A stretch of DNA of 64,000 nucleotides from Neorhodopirellula lusitana (GTDB lineage: Bacteria; Planctomycetota; Planctomycetia; Pirellulales; Pirellulaceae), in assembly GCF_900182915.1 (NCBI RefSeq), contig NZ_FXUG01000017.1, forward strand, positions 1 to 64,000, read 5' to 3'. The notes below the pieces were generated by a model. That model searched no databases. It saw nothing but the letters and a program-made list of their open reading frames with translations, and was not told the DNA's origin. Each line of letters opens with the position of its first letter. Position 1 is the stretch's first letter. Shown one piece after another: positions 54,737-63,053 of the stretch. Position numbers and translations under genes: made by a program.

Positions 54737-54792
54737 GTGGCATAGGCTTCCAGCCTGTGGTTCCTGGATCACAGGCTGGAAGCCTATGCCAC
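54737..54792. repeat. Perfect 23-base inverted repeat with a 10-base loop
   Basis: Arms 54737-54759 and 54770-54792 pair at every base (core GGCATAGGCTTCCAGCCTG). It lies between the convergent ends of amylosucrase and GH92. From recall, similar CATAGGCTTCCAGCC stem-loops occur in other planctomycete genomes, suggesting a mobile or terminator-like repeat. The near absence of decay indicates recent arrival or selection. Confidence 0.85.
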
Positions 54793-54801
54793 TTTGAAAA
54801 G

Positions 54802-57135
54802 CTACTTGCCCCAAGACTTGTTGGGTTCGTTGCCTAGGGTGAGTTCCAGGACACCGCCTTGGACAAGATCGTTGTGTGAAATCCAACACGTGTTCAGCGG
54901 TTCTCCATTCCATGTCGCGGATTGGATGTAGACGTTATCGGGTGCCTGGTTCTTGGTAACGATGGTTACGGTACTACCGCCGTAGTACTTCGAACTGAGC
55001 TGCAGCGTCACCTTGTCAAAGATTGGTGCAGTGATGTCATACTTGGGATCGATCCCGGAGCCACCATCGAACTGGAAGAGACCGATTGCCATCAGAGCAC
55101 TCAACGCTCCCATTTGCCCTTGGTCTTCATCGCCGTTGTATCCGCTGTAAGGATCCGAACCGCTGAACGTGGCCTTCTGAACCGCACGCACCCATTTCTG
55201 GCTGAGCCAAGGGTAGCCGATCCGGTTGAAGTAATGGGCCATGCCCGTGCCATCTTGGTTGGCATAGTCGACGAGTGCGTTGCCGTGGATTCGGCCACGC
55301 AAATGGAATCGATCTTCGACCGAGCCTTCAAACTGCTCATTAAGTTTCTCGGCGGCAGCATCTGCACCGCCCAACAATTCGGCGAGCCCCATTGGATCAT
55401 GAGGCACATAGAAGGTGGTGACCGCAGCGCTGGTCTCACAGAATCCATTTTGCTCGAATCGCATTTCTCTTGGCTTGAAATTCTTCATCCAAGAGCCCTC
55501 CGATTCCCTTACCCAAGCGGATTGCTTTTCGGGCCAAATCACGTGGCGATAGTTCTTCGCACCGCTGACGAACTGTTCGTAGATGTCATTCTTGCCAAGG
55601 TCCTTGGCCATTTGGGCGATACACCAGTCGTGATAAGCGTTGTACAGCGTCAGACTGGTGACGGCATTCCCGTGACCACCCTTGAGTGGGTTGCCCCAGG
55701 AAACATAGCCCTTCTCTTGATACTCCTTGTAAACCGAAGGTGTTGGTTTCTCGGCGTAACCGCCGTAGTAACGTCCGCCGTTCGGCCCGGTGTTCTTGAC
55801 CAAGCCTTCCAAGGCGCGTTCGTAGTCGAAGTCTCGAATTCCCTTGGCGTATGCTGACGTGATTGCCGGGGCAGCGGAATCGCCGATCATGACGTAGGTG
55901 TAATTGCCTCCGGACGGACCACGAGGAATCAAGCCACCGTTTTCGTACATCTGCACCGACGTATTGCAAATGTCGCTGTAGACGTCGGGGCAAACCAATG
56001 GCCACAAGATATCGAGACTCCAGTGGCTTCCCCACCAGGCATCAAAGTTGTGCATGTTGAAGACGGGGTTTCCTTCGTCATCCACTGGAGCATTCAGGAC
56101 GCGGCGTTCGTTAGTCGTCATGTCGCAGTACGTGCCATCGGCATCGCTGACGATCCGGCGACCTAGCATCGATCGCCACAAATCGGTGTAGAACTTCGTC
56201 TTCTGGGCGTCTGTCCCGCCTTCGATTTTGATCTTGGAAAGACGGGTGTTCCAAGCGTCCTTTGATTCAGTTGCTACTTGATCGAATTCCCAGTGAGGCA
56301 GCTCTGCCTGGATGTTCTTGCGTGCACCTTCGATCGACGTATAGCTGATCCCGACCTTCATCAACACCGGGGTTTCCGACTCCGTTTCAAAACGAACGTA
56401 CGCACCAATGTCTTTCCCTTTGATCGCGCCCGAAACATCTTCGAGCTTGCCGTCTCGCCATCCGCCCATCGCGGTGAACGGCTGGCTGAACTGGGCTACA
56501 AAGTAAACCGGCGTGTCTTTCCTGCGACGTGAAGTGGCGCCCATCAGGCTCATGCCCGCGATTTCTCGGTCGCTTATTTTGCTGACTTCAGCTTCAACAG
56601 TCGGGCCATGTGCCAGCACGGCCCCCACATCAAACAGGACATAGGCATCTTTGGTCGATGGGAAAGTGTAGCGGTGAAAACCTGTGCGCACCGTTGAGGT
56701 CAATTCGGCCGTCACGTCATACTTCTGCAATCTCACTTTGTGGAAACCGGCTTCGACAGTCTCTTCATCATGAGAAAACTCAGATTGATAAACGTCCATG
56801 CCTTGATGGCCGGTCATCTCGCCCACGATCGGCATCACAGGAATACCCGACAATTGCCAGGCGTGGATGTGACTGAAACAGCGAATCGATTTGTCGCCGT
56901 ACAGGTAGCCCGATTTCCAAGAGCCCTTCGTTTGCGTATCAGGACTTAGGTTGACCAATCCAAACGGGCGCGAGGCCGAATTGAAATAGAACCACCGCGA
57001 TTCGTGGGTATCGATCAGCGGGTCGACCCAATCAGCGGGAGTCTGCGCGAACAGTCCGCTGGGGGCGAACAGCCCACCGGGGAACAGACAACTGAAAAGA
57101 GCCGCGATGGTGATGACGCGAATATTGGATGACAT
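54802..57135 (-). CDS. Secreted GH92 alpha-1,2-mannosidase
   Basis: 777 residues, within the family range. A signal peptide (about 1-30) precedes the N-domain (WVDPLIDTHESRWFYFNSASRPFGLVNLSPDT) and the (alpha/alpha)6 domain. The Ca2+ and catalytic motif GDEDQGQMGALSALMAIGL (near 668) is the GH92 signature, with HNFDAWWGSHW near 355. These enzymes remove alpha-mannose from N-glycans or mannans with inversion. It probably digests algal or fungal glycan in the periplasm, consistent with the sulfatase nearby. It is in minus orientation after a ROK/MFS pair. Confidence 0.93.
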   Translation of the reverse strand: MSSNIRVITIAALFSCLFPGGLFAPSGLFAQTPADWVDPLIDTHESRWFYFNSASRPFGLVNLSPDTQTKGSWKSGYLYGDKSIRCFSHIHAWQLSGIPVMPIVGEMTGHQGMDVYQSEFSHDEETVEAGFHKVRLQKYDVTAELTSTVRTGFHRYTFPSTKDAYVLFDVGAVLAHGPTVEAEVSKISDREIAGMSLMGATSRRRKDTPVYFVAQFSQPFTAMGGWRDGKLEDVSGAIKGKDIGAYVRFETESETPVLMKVGISYTSIEGARKNIQAELPHWEFDQVATESKDAWNTRLSKIKIEGGTDAQKTKFYTDLWRSMLGRRIVSDADGTYCDMTTNERRVLNAPVDDEGNPVFNMHNFDAWWGSHWSLDILWPLVCPDVYSDICNTSVQMYENGGLIPRGPSGGNYTYVMIGDSAAPAITSAYAKGIRDFDYERALEGLVKNTGPNGGRYYGGYAEKPTPSVYKEYQEKGYVSWGNPLKGGHGNAVTSLTLYNAYHDWCIAQMAKDLGKNDIYEQFVSGAKNYRHVIWPEKQSAWVRESEGSWMKNFKPREMRFEQNGFCETSAAVTTFYVPHDPMGLAELLGGADAAAEKLNEQFEGSVEDRFHLRGRIHGNALVDYANQDGTGMAHYFNRIGYPWLSQKWVRAVQKATFSGSDPYSGYNGDEDQGQMGALSALMAIGLFQFDGGSGIDPKYDITAPIFDKVTLQLSSKYYGGSTVTIVTKNQAPDNVYIQSATWNGEPLNTCWISHNDLVQGGVLELTLGNEPNKSWGK

Positions 57136-57241
57136 TCAGGGTGTCTCGTTAGCGTGGTGTCATGTTGGAACTAAGAATCGTCTAGAAACAAATTAGTCGT
57201 TCTGAAATTGTCGCCACCCGCCTACGGCGGAAGATTCAAGG

Positions 57242-57296
57242 GGATGCACGCCGGAAGCGAGCACAACAATCGGGAACGTGTTTCGGGACAATTCCT
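57242..57296. repeat. 55-base repeat, inverted copy 1
   Basis: The minus-strand reading matches 60095-60150 at about 47 of 55 positions, by eye (shared segments CGTTCCCGATTGT and AGGAATTGTCCC). It lies upstream of the GH92 start, beyond the 3' end of the ROK gene. Confidence 0.7.
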
Positions 57297-57359
57297 AAGC
57301 AATCTAGTCGGGTGAACAGATTCTAATTGGTGGGGCCGGGCCTGATGGGGAGGCATTCC

Positions 57360-58457
57360 CTATTGGGAATCAATCGCGTTGAGAGCAAATGCGTGGGCCC
57401 CTACCGAGACCGCGGCGCTGGTGCCCAACCGGCTGACTCCGATACCGATGCGTTTCATCGGATCGTAGGAAAGCGTTCGGTTGCTGCCCGGAACCTGGAT
57501 CGTTTTGTTCACTCCGGCAACAAACGCCTCGGTTTGGTCAGCGGATTCGAGGTTGAAGACCTTTTGAACAATCCGATCCATCTCGCGACCGTCGTAGGTC
57601 TTGATGCGTCCCTGCATTTCGTCGATCAGTGGTTGCATGAAAAGCCGATGTGCATTGGCGATGCCACCTCCGACAACAACCAGTCCATCCAGAAGCGTCA
57701 TTGCGTTGGCCAACGCGTCCCCGACTACCTGGCCGAGCTCGGCGAACGAGGCGATGGCAGCGAATGAGTCTCCAGCCATTTCGCCTTCCGCGATGGAACC
57801 GATTTCCTGCGGCGTGGGGGCGTCATCGAGCGAGGTGCCCGTGATCCGAGCGTAGCTGCCGCGAATGGCGCGAATGCAGGCCCCTTCTTCCGCAAAGCAC
57901 TCCGGATGAAGTCGATTGCGGAGCAACCAGACCTCACCAGCGTTGGAGTTATCACCGATGAAGAGCTCCCCGTTGTGTACCAGCCCGCCACCCAGTCCCG
58001 TACCGAGCGTGACGGCGAACAGGGTCCGGTAACGCTTCGGGCTATCGGCGTCCGCCAACATTTTGTTGACGGCGGGCAACAATCCGGCGATCGCTTCACC
58101 GTAGGCGAAGAGGTCACCATCGTTGTTAATGAACGTCGGCAGCTGGAATTGTTCTTCCAGGTAAGGCCCCAACGCGACTCCGCCGGCGAATGCAGGCAAG
58201 TTGCCCACGTTGTCGATGATGCCTCTTGGATAATCCGCAGGCCCCGGAAACGCAAAGCTGATCGCGACAGGTTTGCGAGGTGACCGTTGAGACACTTGAG
58301 TGAACCCGTCAACGATCGTTGCCAAACTCTTCGTCAGGTCTTTCGTCTCGGCCGGCAAGCGAACCGGTTCAACGACCTCACCCGTGCTATCAACAGCCGA
58401 AAAGACAAAGTTCGTCCCACCTGCATCTAGCGTTAAGACAATTCGTTCGTCACTCAC
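57360..58457 (-). CDS. ROK-family sugar kinase
   Basis: 365 residues. ATP-binding DAGGTNFVFSA near 11, FAFPGPADYPRG near 69 and the TLGTGLGGGLVHNG region near 150 are ROK features. The zinc site that is usual after NAGEVWLLRN (CXCGXXGCXE) is replaced by PECFAEEGACIR, so metal may be missing or bound differently. Substrate could be glucose, mannose or fructose. Given the mannosidase and a FucP-type permease in the same operon, a mannose or fructose role is reasonable. The start is GTG 58457, overlapping the permease stop by four bases (GTGA). Confidence 0.85.
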   Translation of the reverse strand: MSDERIVLTLDAGGTNFVFSAVDSTGEVVEPVRLPAETKDLTKSLATIVDGFTQVSQRSPRKPVAISFAFPGPADYPRGIIDNVGNLPAFAGGVALGPYLEEQFQLPTFINNDGDLFAYGEAIAGLLPAVNKMLADADSPKRYRTLFAVTLGTGLGGGLVHNGELFIGDNSNAGEVWLLRNRLHPECFAEEGACIRAIRGSYARITGTSLDDAPTPQEIGSIAEGEMAGDSFAAIASFAELGQVVGDALANAMTLLDGLVVVGGGIANAHRLFMQPLIDEMQGRIKTYDGREMDRIVQKVFNLESADQTEAFVAGVNKTIQVPGSNRTLSYDPMKRIGIGVSRLGTSAAVSVGAHAFALNAIDSQ

Positions 58458-59896
58458 GCCGCGATCTCCGGTTGAATTTCGGCGTCCTCACCCACGCGAT
58501 GTCCGATCAGCCCATAGAACGCGATGTAGACGTAGTTGATGATCGGAACCACGAACGCAAGTTGAATCCCAATGCTGTCAGCAGCGGCACCCATGATCAA
58601 CGGCACAATCGCTCCGCCGACAATCATCATGACCAACAACGAAGAGCCCTGTGATGTGTGTTGACGAAGATCTTTGATGGCGAGCGTGAAGATGTTGGAC
58701 CACATGATGGAGTTGAACAAACCGGTACCGAGCGCGGCCCAGAAAGCAAGCGACCCACCGGCAAAAGCGGCGATGCACAGCAGTGTGATCATGGAAATCG
58801 AGAACACCCACAACACACGAGCAGCGTTGCCTTGCCCAAAGACAAAGGCGAGGAAATTGATCGCAATCAACAGGAAGAACGGCGCGACCTGACTTGGCGA
58901 CATGAACTCCATCGCGAAGACGCCATCATCCAATCGAATCGCGGTCACAACGTAAACGACAAAGAACACTGCAACCGCCGTGGCGATCATAGCGACGTAC
59001 TTGCTCGACTGACTGGACATGTCGCTGAGTGAAATCGCACCACAAAGGCGACCAATCATGGCACCACCCCAGTAGTAAGCGAGATAGATACTGGCGGTTG
59101 CTTCGGGCAGCCCCATGATGTCTTCATGCTTCATGAAGTTAATCAGATAACTTCCGATGGCGACTTCGCCACCGACGTACATGAAGATCGCGACCATTCC
59201 AAAACGCAAATGGGGAAACCGCAAAGCGCCAAGGCTGTTGCTGGTCGATTCTTCCTCTTTGGTGAAACTGGGAAGATGACTTCGCCATACGATGATCGCC
59301 AGTAAGACGAATAGCGATCCGTAGATCAGGTATGGGATTTTAATCGAGTCGATCGTGACTTCGCCATTGGTCGCGAAGACTTTGTAAAGCAACAGACCGC
59401 CTGCAATCGGAGCGATCGTGGTTCCCAGAGAGTTAACGCCTTGAGCCAGATTCAAACGACTCGACGCCGTTTCAGGTTTCCCCAAAATCGCGGCGTAAGG
59501 ATTCGCAGCGATTTGCAGCAGCGTCACTCCCGTGGCCAGCAAAAACAAGGCGCCCAGGAAGAACGGATACGCCCGAAACTCGGCCGCTGGATAGAACATC
59601 GCACACCCCAAACCACAAATCAGCAGCGCGATGATGATACTCAGCTTGTAACCGATTCGATTGATCGGGTCGCCGCTGGAGAGCGAGATAAAGTAGTACG
59701 CCAGCGAGACGAAAAAGAACGCCCCAAAGAAGGCGAATTGAACCAGCCCAGCTTGAAAGTACGACAGGCTGAAGCTGTCTTTCAGATAGGGGATCAACAC
59801 GTCGTTCATGACCGTGATGAATCCCCACAGGAAAAACAGCATGGTGATCGTGATGAACGGTTTCCGATAATCCGGAGTCGCTTCGTTGGTAGTCAT
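58454..59896 (-). CDS. FucP-like MFS sugar/H+ symporter
   Basis: 480 residues from ATG 59896, twelve membrane helices. The opening FITITMLFFLWGFITVMNDVLIPYLKDSFSL, the segment LVQFAFFGAFFFVSLAYYF and the later QIAANPYAAILGKPETASSRLNLAQGVNSLGT pattern match the FucP/GluP branch. Such proteins take up fucose, glucose, galactose or mannose with H+. It leads a two-gene operon with the ROK kinase; imported sugar is probably phosphorylated by it. Confidence 0.9.
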   Translation of the reverse strand: MTTNEATPDYRKPFITITMLFFLWGFITVMNDVLIPYLKDSFSLSYFQAGLVQFAFFGAFFFVSLAYYFISLSSGDPINRIGYKLSIIIALLICGLGCAMFYPAAEFRAYPFFLGALFLLATGVTLLQIAANPYAAILGKPETASSRLNLAQGVNSLGTTIAPIAGGLLLYKVFATNGEVTIDSIKIPYLIYGSLFVLLAIIVWRSHLPSFTKEEESTSNSLGALRFPHLRFGMVAIFMYVGGEVAIGSYLINFMKHEDIMGLPEATASIYLAYYWGGAMIGRLCGAISLSDMSSQSSKYVAMIATAVAVFFVVYVVTAIRLDDGVFAMEFMSPSQVAPFFLLIAINFLAFVFGQGNAARVLWVFSISMITLLCIAAFAGGSLAFWAALGTGLFNSIMWSNIFTLAIKDLRQHTSQGSSLLVMMIVGGAIVPLIMGAAADSIGIQLAFVVPIINYVYIAFYGLIGHRVGEDAEIQPEIAA

Positions 59897-60417
59897 CGAG
59901 GCCCTATCATAAACCTGTGATGGGAGAAATTGCCACAAGCGTGGTCGACCGTGCCGGGTGGTCCTGTGCTGGCACGCAGTCGAGACAGGGGCGATCGTTG
60001 CGGCTATCAAGCAGAAAAGAGTTCAAGAAGCATAGCATCTTGGAATTCAGACCGATAGCACGACATTAGGGAGTCAACGACTCCGTTGCTGATCAGGAAT
60101 TGTCCCCAAACTCGTTCCCGATTGTCGTGCTCCCCTCAGGCGTGCATTCCCTCGCCGCCTTTGGAAAATCGCAGACCAAGTAACAGAGACGCTCCGTTGT
60201 GCGGTCCGCCAGCTAAGTCGTCACGTTCTCAAACGCTTCTTGCGGAACGGCACAGGGCCTGTGCCTATCTACGATTGAAAATCAACAGGCTGCTCGAATC
60301 ACCCGCCGGAAACGGGTGGCGACCATCTCGATACGTCTCTCTCGTTTCAGGACGATTCCGTAGCGGTCTGCGTCGTAGTGCCGATCTTGTTGCCACCCGA
60401 TTTTCAACAGCCAGCGA
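59897..60417. other. Upstream region of the permease, no gene
   Basis: 521 bases between two minus-strand genes. It includes the second 55-base repeat (60095-60150) and a small hairpin (CACCCG at 60300-60305 with CGGGTG at 60313-60318). Nothing else was identified. Confidence 0.5.
60095..60150. repeat. 55-base repeat, copy 2
   Basis: Matches the complement of 57242-57296 at about 47 of 55 bases. The two copies bracket the ROK-MFS operon in opposite orientation. Confidence 0.7.
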
Positions 60418-61110
60418 CTAACCGCGAAGTGCTTTCGCTAGTGGACACAGTTTCATTGCATCGGGGGCACCGCTGCGGTATTTGTGCAGGAGCTTGCGGG
60501 ACTGCTCGGCGAGTTGACGCCGCACCTCCCGGCGTTCTCCTTTCACTCGAGCGATCTTCATGTCGTCGTAGCCGGTGGTTTGATGACGCATCCAAGCGAT
60601 CACCGCCGACTCCGCACGTCGCTGAATCGGAATCCGTTCGGTCCGAGCCACCGTGCCACTGCCCACCGGCGTCGCGTGCTGTGTTACGGCGGTCGCGAAT
60701 CGCCGAGCCATGGCTTCGTATTGATCATCGAATCTCAAGAACTTCACCACCGCCCCGTGGAAGTCCTCCACATAGGCTTCCTGTTTCTCGTCTCGCTTCT
60801 TCTTGGCCGCTTGTTTCGCCTTCGCGTAGGTGGCCGTCGAGCGAGTTGCCTCCATCGACTCACGAGCCTTGGCGATTTGATCGGCCTTCGCCCACAGCCC
60901 CTTGGAAAACATCCGCCGCCCCTTCTTCTCCTTCACCGTCCAGGTCGGTCCGGCCGCCTTCACACGCCGGGTCACGCCCGCATCTCCAGGCGGCAGCAGT
61001 TCCCAACCCACCGGAATCTGGGCAAAGTCACCACTTTCCAGCCGAACCGTTTTGTCATCTTTCCCAGGAGCGACGACAAGTGTTTGCTGATCGAGAGGCG
61101 GAGCAGTCAT
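60418..61110 (-). CDS. DUF2293 domain protein
   Basis: 230 residues. The N-terminus (about 1-60, LDQQTLVVAPGKDDKTVRLESGDF) and the conserved C-terminal segment IPIQRRAESAVIAWMRHQTT, then GYDDMKIARVKGERREVRRQ and LAEQSRKLLHKYR are typical of DUF2293. It is highly basic and lacks a signal peptide. Basic helices and a compact fold suggest nucleic-acid binding, but nothing established is known to me. The gene runs away from the enolase-like gene, with a repeat element between them. Confidence 0.8.
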   Translation of the reverse strand: MTAPPLDQQTLVVAPGKDDKTVRLESGDFAQIPVGWELLPPGDAGVTRRVKAAGPTWTVKEKKGRRMFSKGLWAKADQIAKARESMEATRSTATYAKAKQAAKKKRDEKQEAYVEDFHGAVVKFLRFDDQYEAMARRFATAVTQHATPVGSGTVARTERIPIQRRAESAVIAWMRHQTTGYDDMKIARVKGERREVRRQLAEQSRKLLHKYRSGAPDAMKLCPLAKALRG

Positions 61111-61293
61111 TGAGTCTAGGGAACGGGGGAGCGAGGATGGGTGGTCGAATAGGAATCGGAATGTTACTAGAAACCGGCGGGCGCCATAAAGTGCAAGTAA
61201 GGCAATCCGTAACGATCGTCCTGTCAGCGATCGTGGCGACGGAAGTGCTGATCACACGCAGTGCTCTGTGATTCCCTGCCGTGTTTGAACCTG

Positions 61294-61411
61294 CTAGAGC
61301 ATTTTAAATTTTGTCGTATCGCAACTCTTCAAGAATTTCGTAGGCCGGCGTGGGGGTCGATAGTCTTGACGACTCCCACAACGGCCTACGTCATTTTCAA
61401 AAATGCTCTAG
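61294..61411. mobile_element. MITE-like element with 12-base terminal inverted repeats
   Basis: CTAGAGCATTTT at 61294-61305 is exactly inverted at 61400-61411 (AAAATGCTCTAG). Inside are two further nested pairs: CGTAGGCC with GGCCTACG, and GTGGGGGTCG with CGACTCCCAC (one wobble). No gene is inside. It is about 118 bases long, consistent with a miniature inverted-repeat transposable element or a large structured RNA. It ends 40 bases before the enolase-like start. Confidence 0.6.
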
Positions 61412-61451
61412 ATTGATAGCGAGCCTGTTACGAGTTCCCAGTGAGAGATTG

Positions 61452-62891
61452 ATGACGCAACCAAATTCTAACCGCGCAAGTTTAACGTCCGGCAACGGGC
61501 TCGCCACCGATGTTCGTGTCATCAAGTCGCAAATGTACTTGTTGCCTGTCCAAACGCGGGTGCCACTGAAGTTTGGTGCCGAGACACTCACGCACGTGAC
61601 CTGCCTGCGAGTTCGGATGACGGTCCAGGATCGTGCCGGCCGGATCGCTGAGGGCTGGGGCGAAACGCCGTTGTCGGTGCAGTGGGCGTGGCCCAGTTCG
61701 CTTAGCCACGACGCTCGCTTGTCGTCAATGATCGCCTTTGCCAAATCGTGCAATGCCGCTTGGCCCGAAGTAGACGACTACGGACACGCGATGGAACTCG
61801 GATACGATTTCATCCGTAAACAACTTCCCGAGCGACTCGCCGAACATCAAGCGACGGGTGACGACTCTGAGCCGATGCCACTCTTGGCCGCGCTGATCTG
61901 TGCCAGTGCGTTCGATATCGCACTGCATGACGCCTATGGGAACGCTTGCGGTCGCGACATCTATCAGACCTACAATCGCGATTTCATGAACCGCGACTTA
62001 AGCGACTTTCTAACGCCCGATGATCAGGCAGTCACCTTTGGTGGGAAGTACCCGCAAGACTTCTTCGTTTCCGAAACTCCGACATCACTACCGGCGTGGC
62101 ATTTGGTTGGTGGACTGGACCCGATCGACCCCAGCGAACTGGCTGGTGACGAACCGGATGATGGTGTGCCGGTGCTGCTCGACGACTGGATTCAGCGGGA
62201 CGGTTTGAAGTACTTGAAGATCAAACTGCGTGGTAACGACTCGGAATGGGACTACCAACGTCTCGTGCAGGTCGGCAAGGTCGCGGCAAAGCACAACGTC
62301 ACCGCACTGACATCGGACTTCAATTGCCAAGTCCACGACCCGGCGTACGTCAACGAAATCCTGGATCGTCTTGCCAAGGAACACCCATCGATCTTTGACG
62401 ACCTGCTGTATGTCGAACAACCGTTCCCGTACGAATTGGAACAGAACCGCATTGACGTCCACTCGGTGTCCGGTCGCAAACCGCTGTTCTTGGACGAGAG
62501 TGCCCACGACTGGCAACACGTGCGTCTCGGTCGACAACTCGGCTGGACCGGTGTTGCACTGAAGACTTGCAAAACACAAACCGGTGCGTTGCTGAGTCAC
62601 TGCTGGGCGAGAGCCCATGGCATGCAAATCATGGTGCAGGATCTAACCAATCCAATGTTAGCGGCGATCCCGCATGTTCGACTGGCCGCTCACGTGGGCA
62701 CGATTGGCGGCGTTGAAACCAACGCGATGCAGTTCTATCCGGCCGCTTCCGACACCGAAGCCGTCATCCACCCGGGAATCTATCGACGGCGAGACGGGCA
62801 GGTGGATCTGTCCACCATCTCCGGTCCTGGCTTTGGATACCGAATCGACGAGATCGCACGTGTTTTGCCGGAATCCACCGCGGAAAATTAG
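61452..62891 (+). CDS. Enolase-superfamily enzyme (mandelate-racemase-like)
   Basis: 479 residues from ATG 61452. The capping domain precedes a barrel with KYLKIKLRG (KXK, about 245-255), the metal ligands Asp in SDFNCQVHDP, Glu in VEQPFPYE and Asp in FLDESAHDW, and a late Lys in LKTCKTQTGALLS. This arrangement suits an acid-sugar dehydratase or epimerase. It is longer than the usual 360-400, with an insertion around 170-225 (FGGKYPQDFFVSE onward) that I do not recognise. The substrate is unknown; the sugar-degrading context suggests an aldonate or uronate. Confidence 0.83.
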   Translation: MTQPNSNRASLTSGNGLATDVRVIKSQMYLLPVQTRVPLKFGAETLTHVTCLRVRMTVQDRAGRIAEGWGETPLSVQWAWPSSLSHDARLSSMIAFAKSCNAAWPEVDDYGHAMELGYDFIRKQLPERLAEHQATGDDSEPMPLLAALICASAFDIALHDAYGNACGRDIYQTYNRDFMNRDLSDFLTPDDQAVTFGGKYPQDFFVSETPTSLPAWHLVGGLDPIDPSELAGDEPDDGVPVLLDDWIQRDGLKYLKIKLRGNDSEWDYQRLVQVGKVAAKHNVTALTSDFNCQVHDPAYVNEILDRLAKEHPSIFDDLLYVEQPFPYELEQNRIDVHSVSGRKPLFLDESAHDWQHVRLGRQLGWTGVALKTCKTQTGALLSHCWARAHGMQIMVQDLTNPMLAAIPHVRLAAHVGTIGGVETNAMQFYPAASDTEAVIHPGIYRRRDGQVDLSTISGPGFGYRIDEIARVLPESTAEN

Positions 62892-63053
62892 CCTTTGTCT
62901 CCCTGGGTAAAGCACTGATGTTCTTAAGGAAAAGCACCAACAGGCCTGGGTAAAACACAGCCGAGAGCAAGATCACAACGAGTCACCCACCACAGTCGAA
63001 TCGACTATCATGCACGCCCCGTTCTACCTAATCCCCCAACAGGTATTCCTTCC

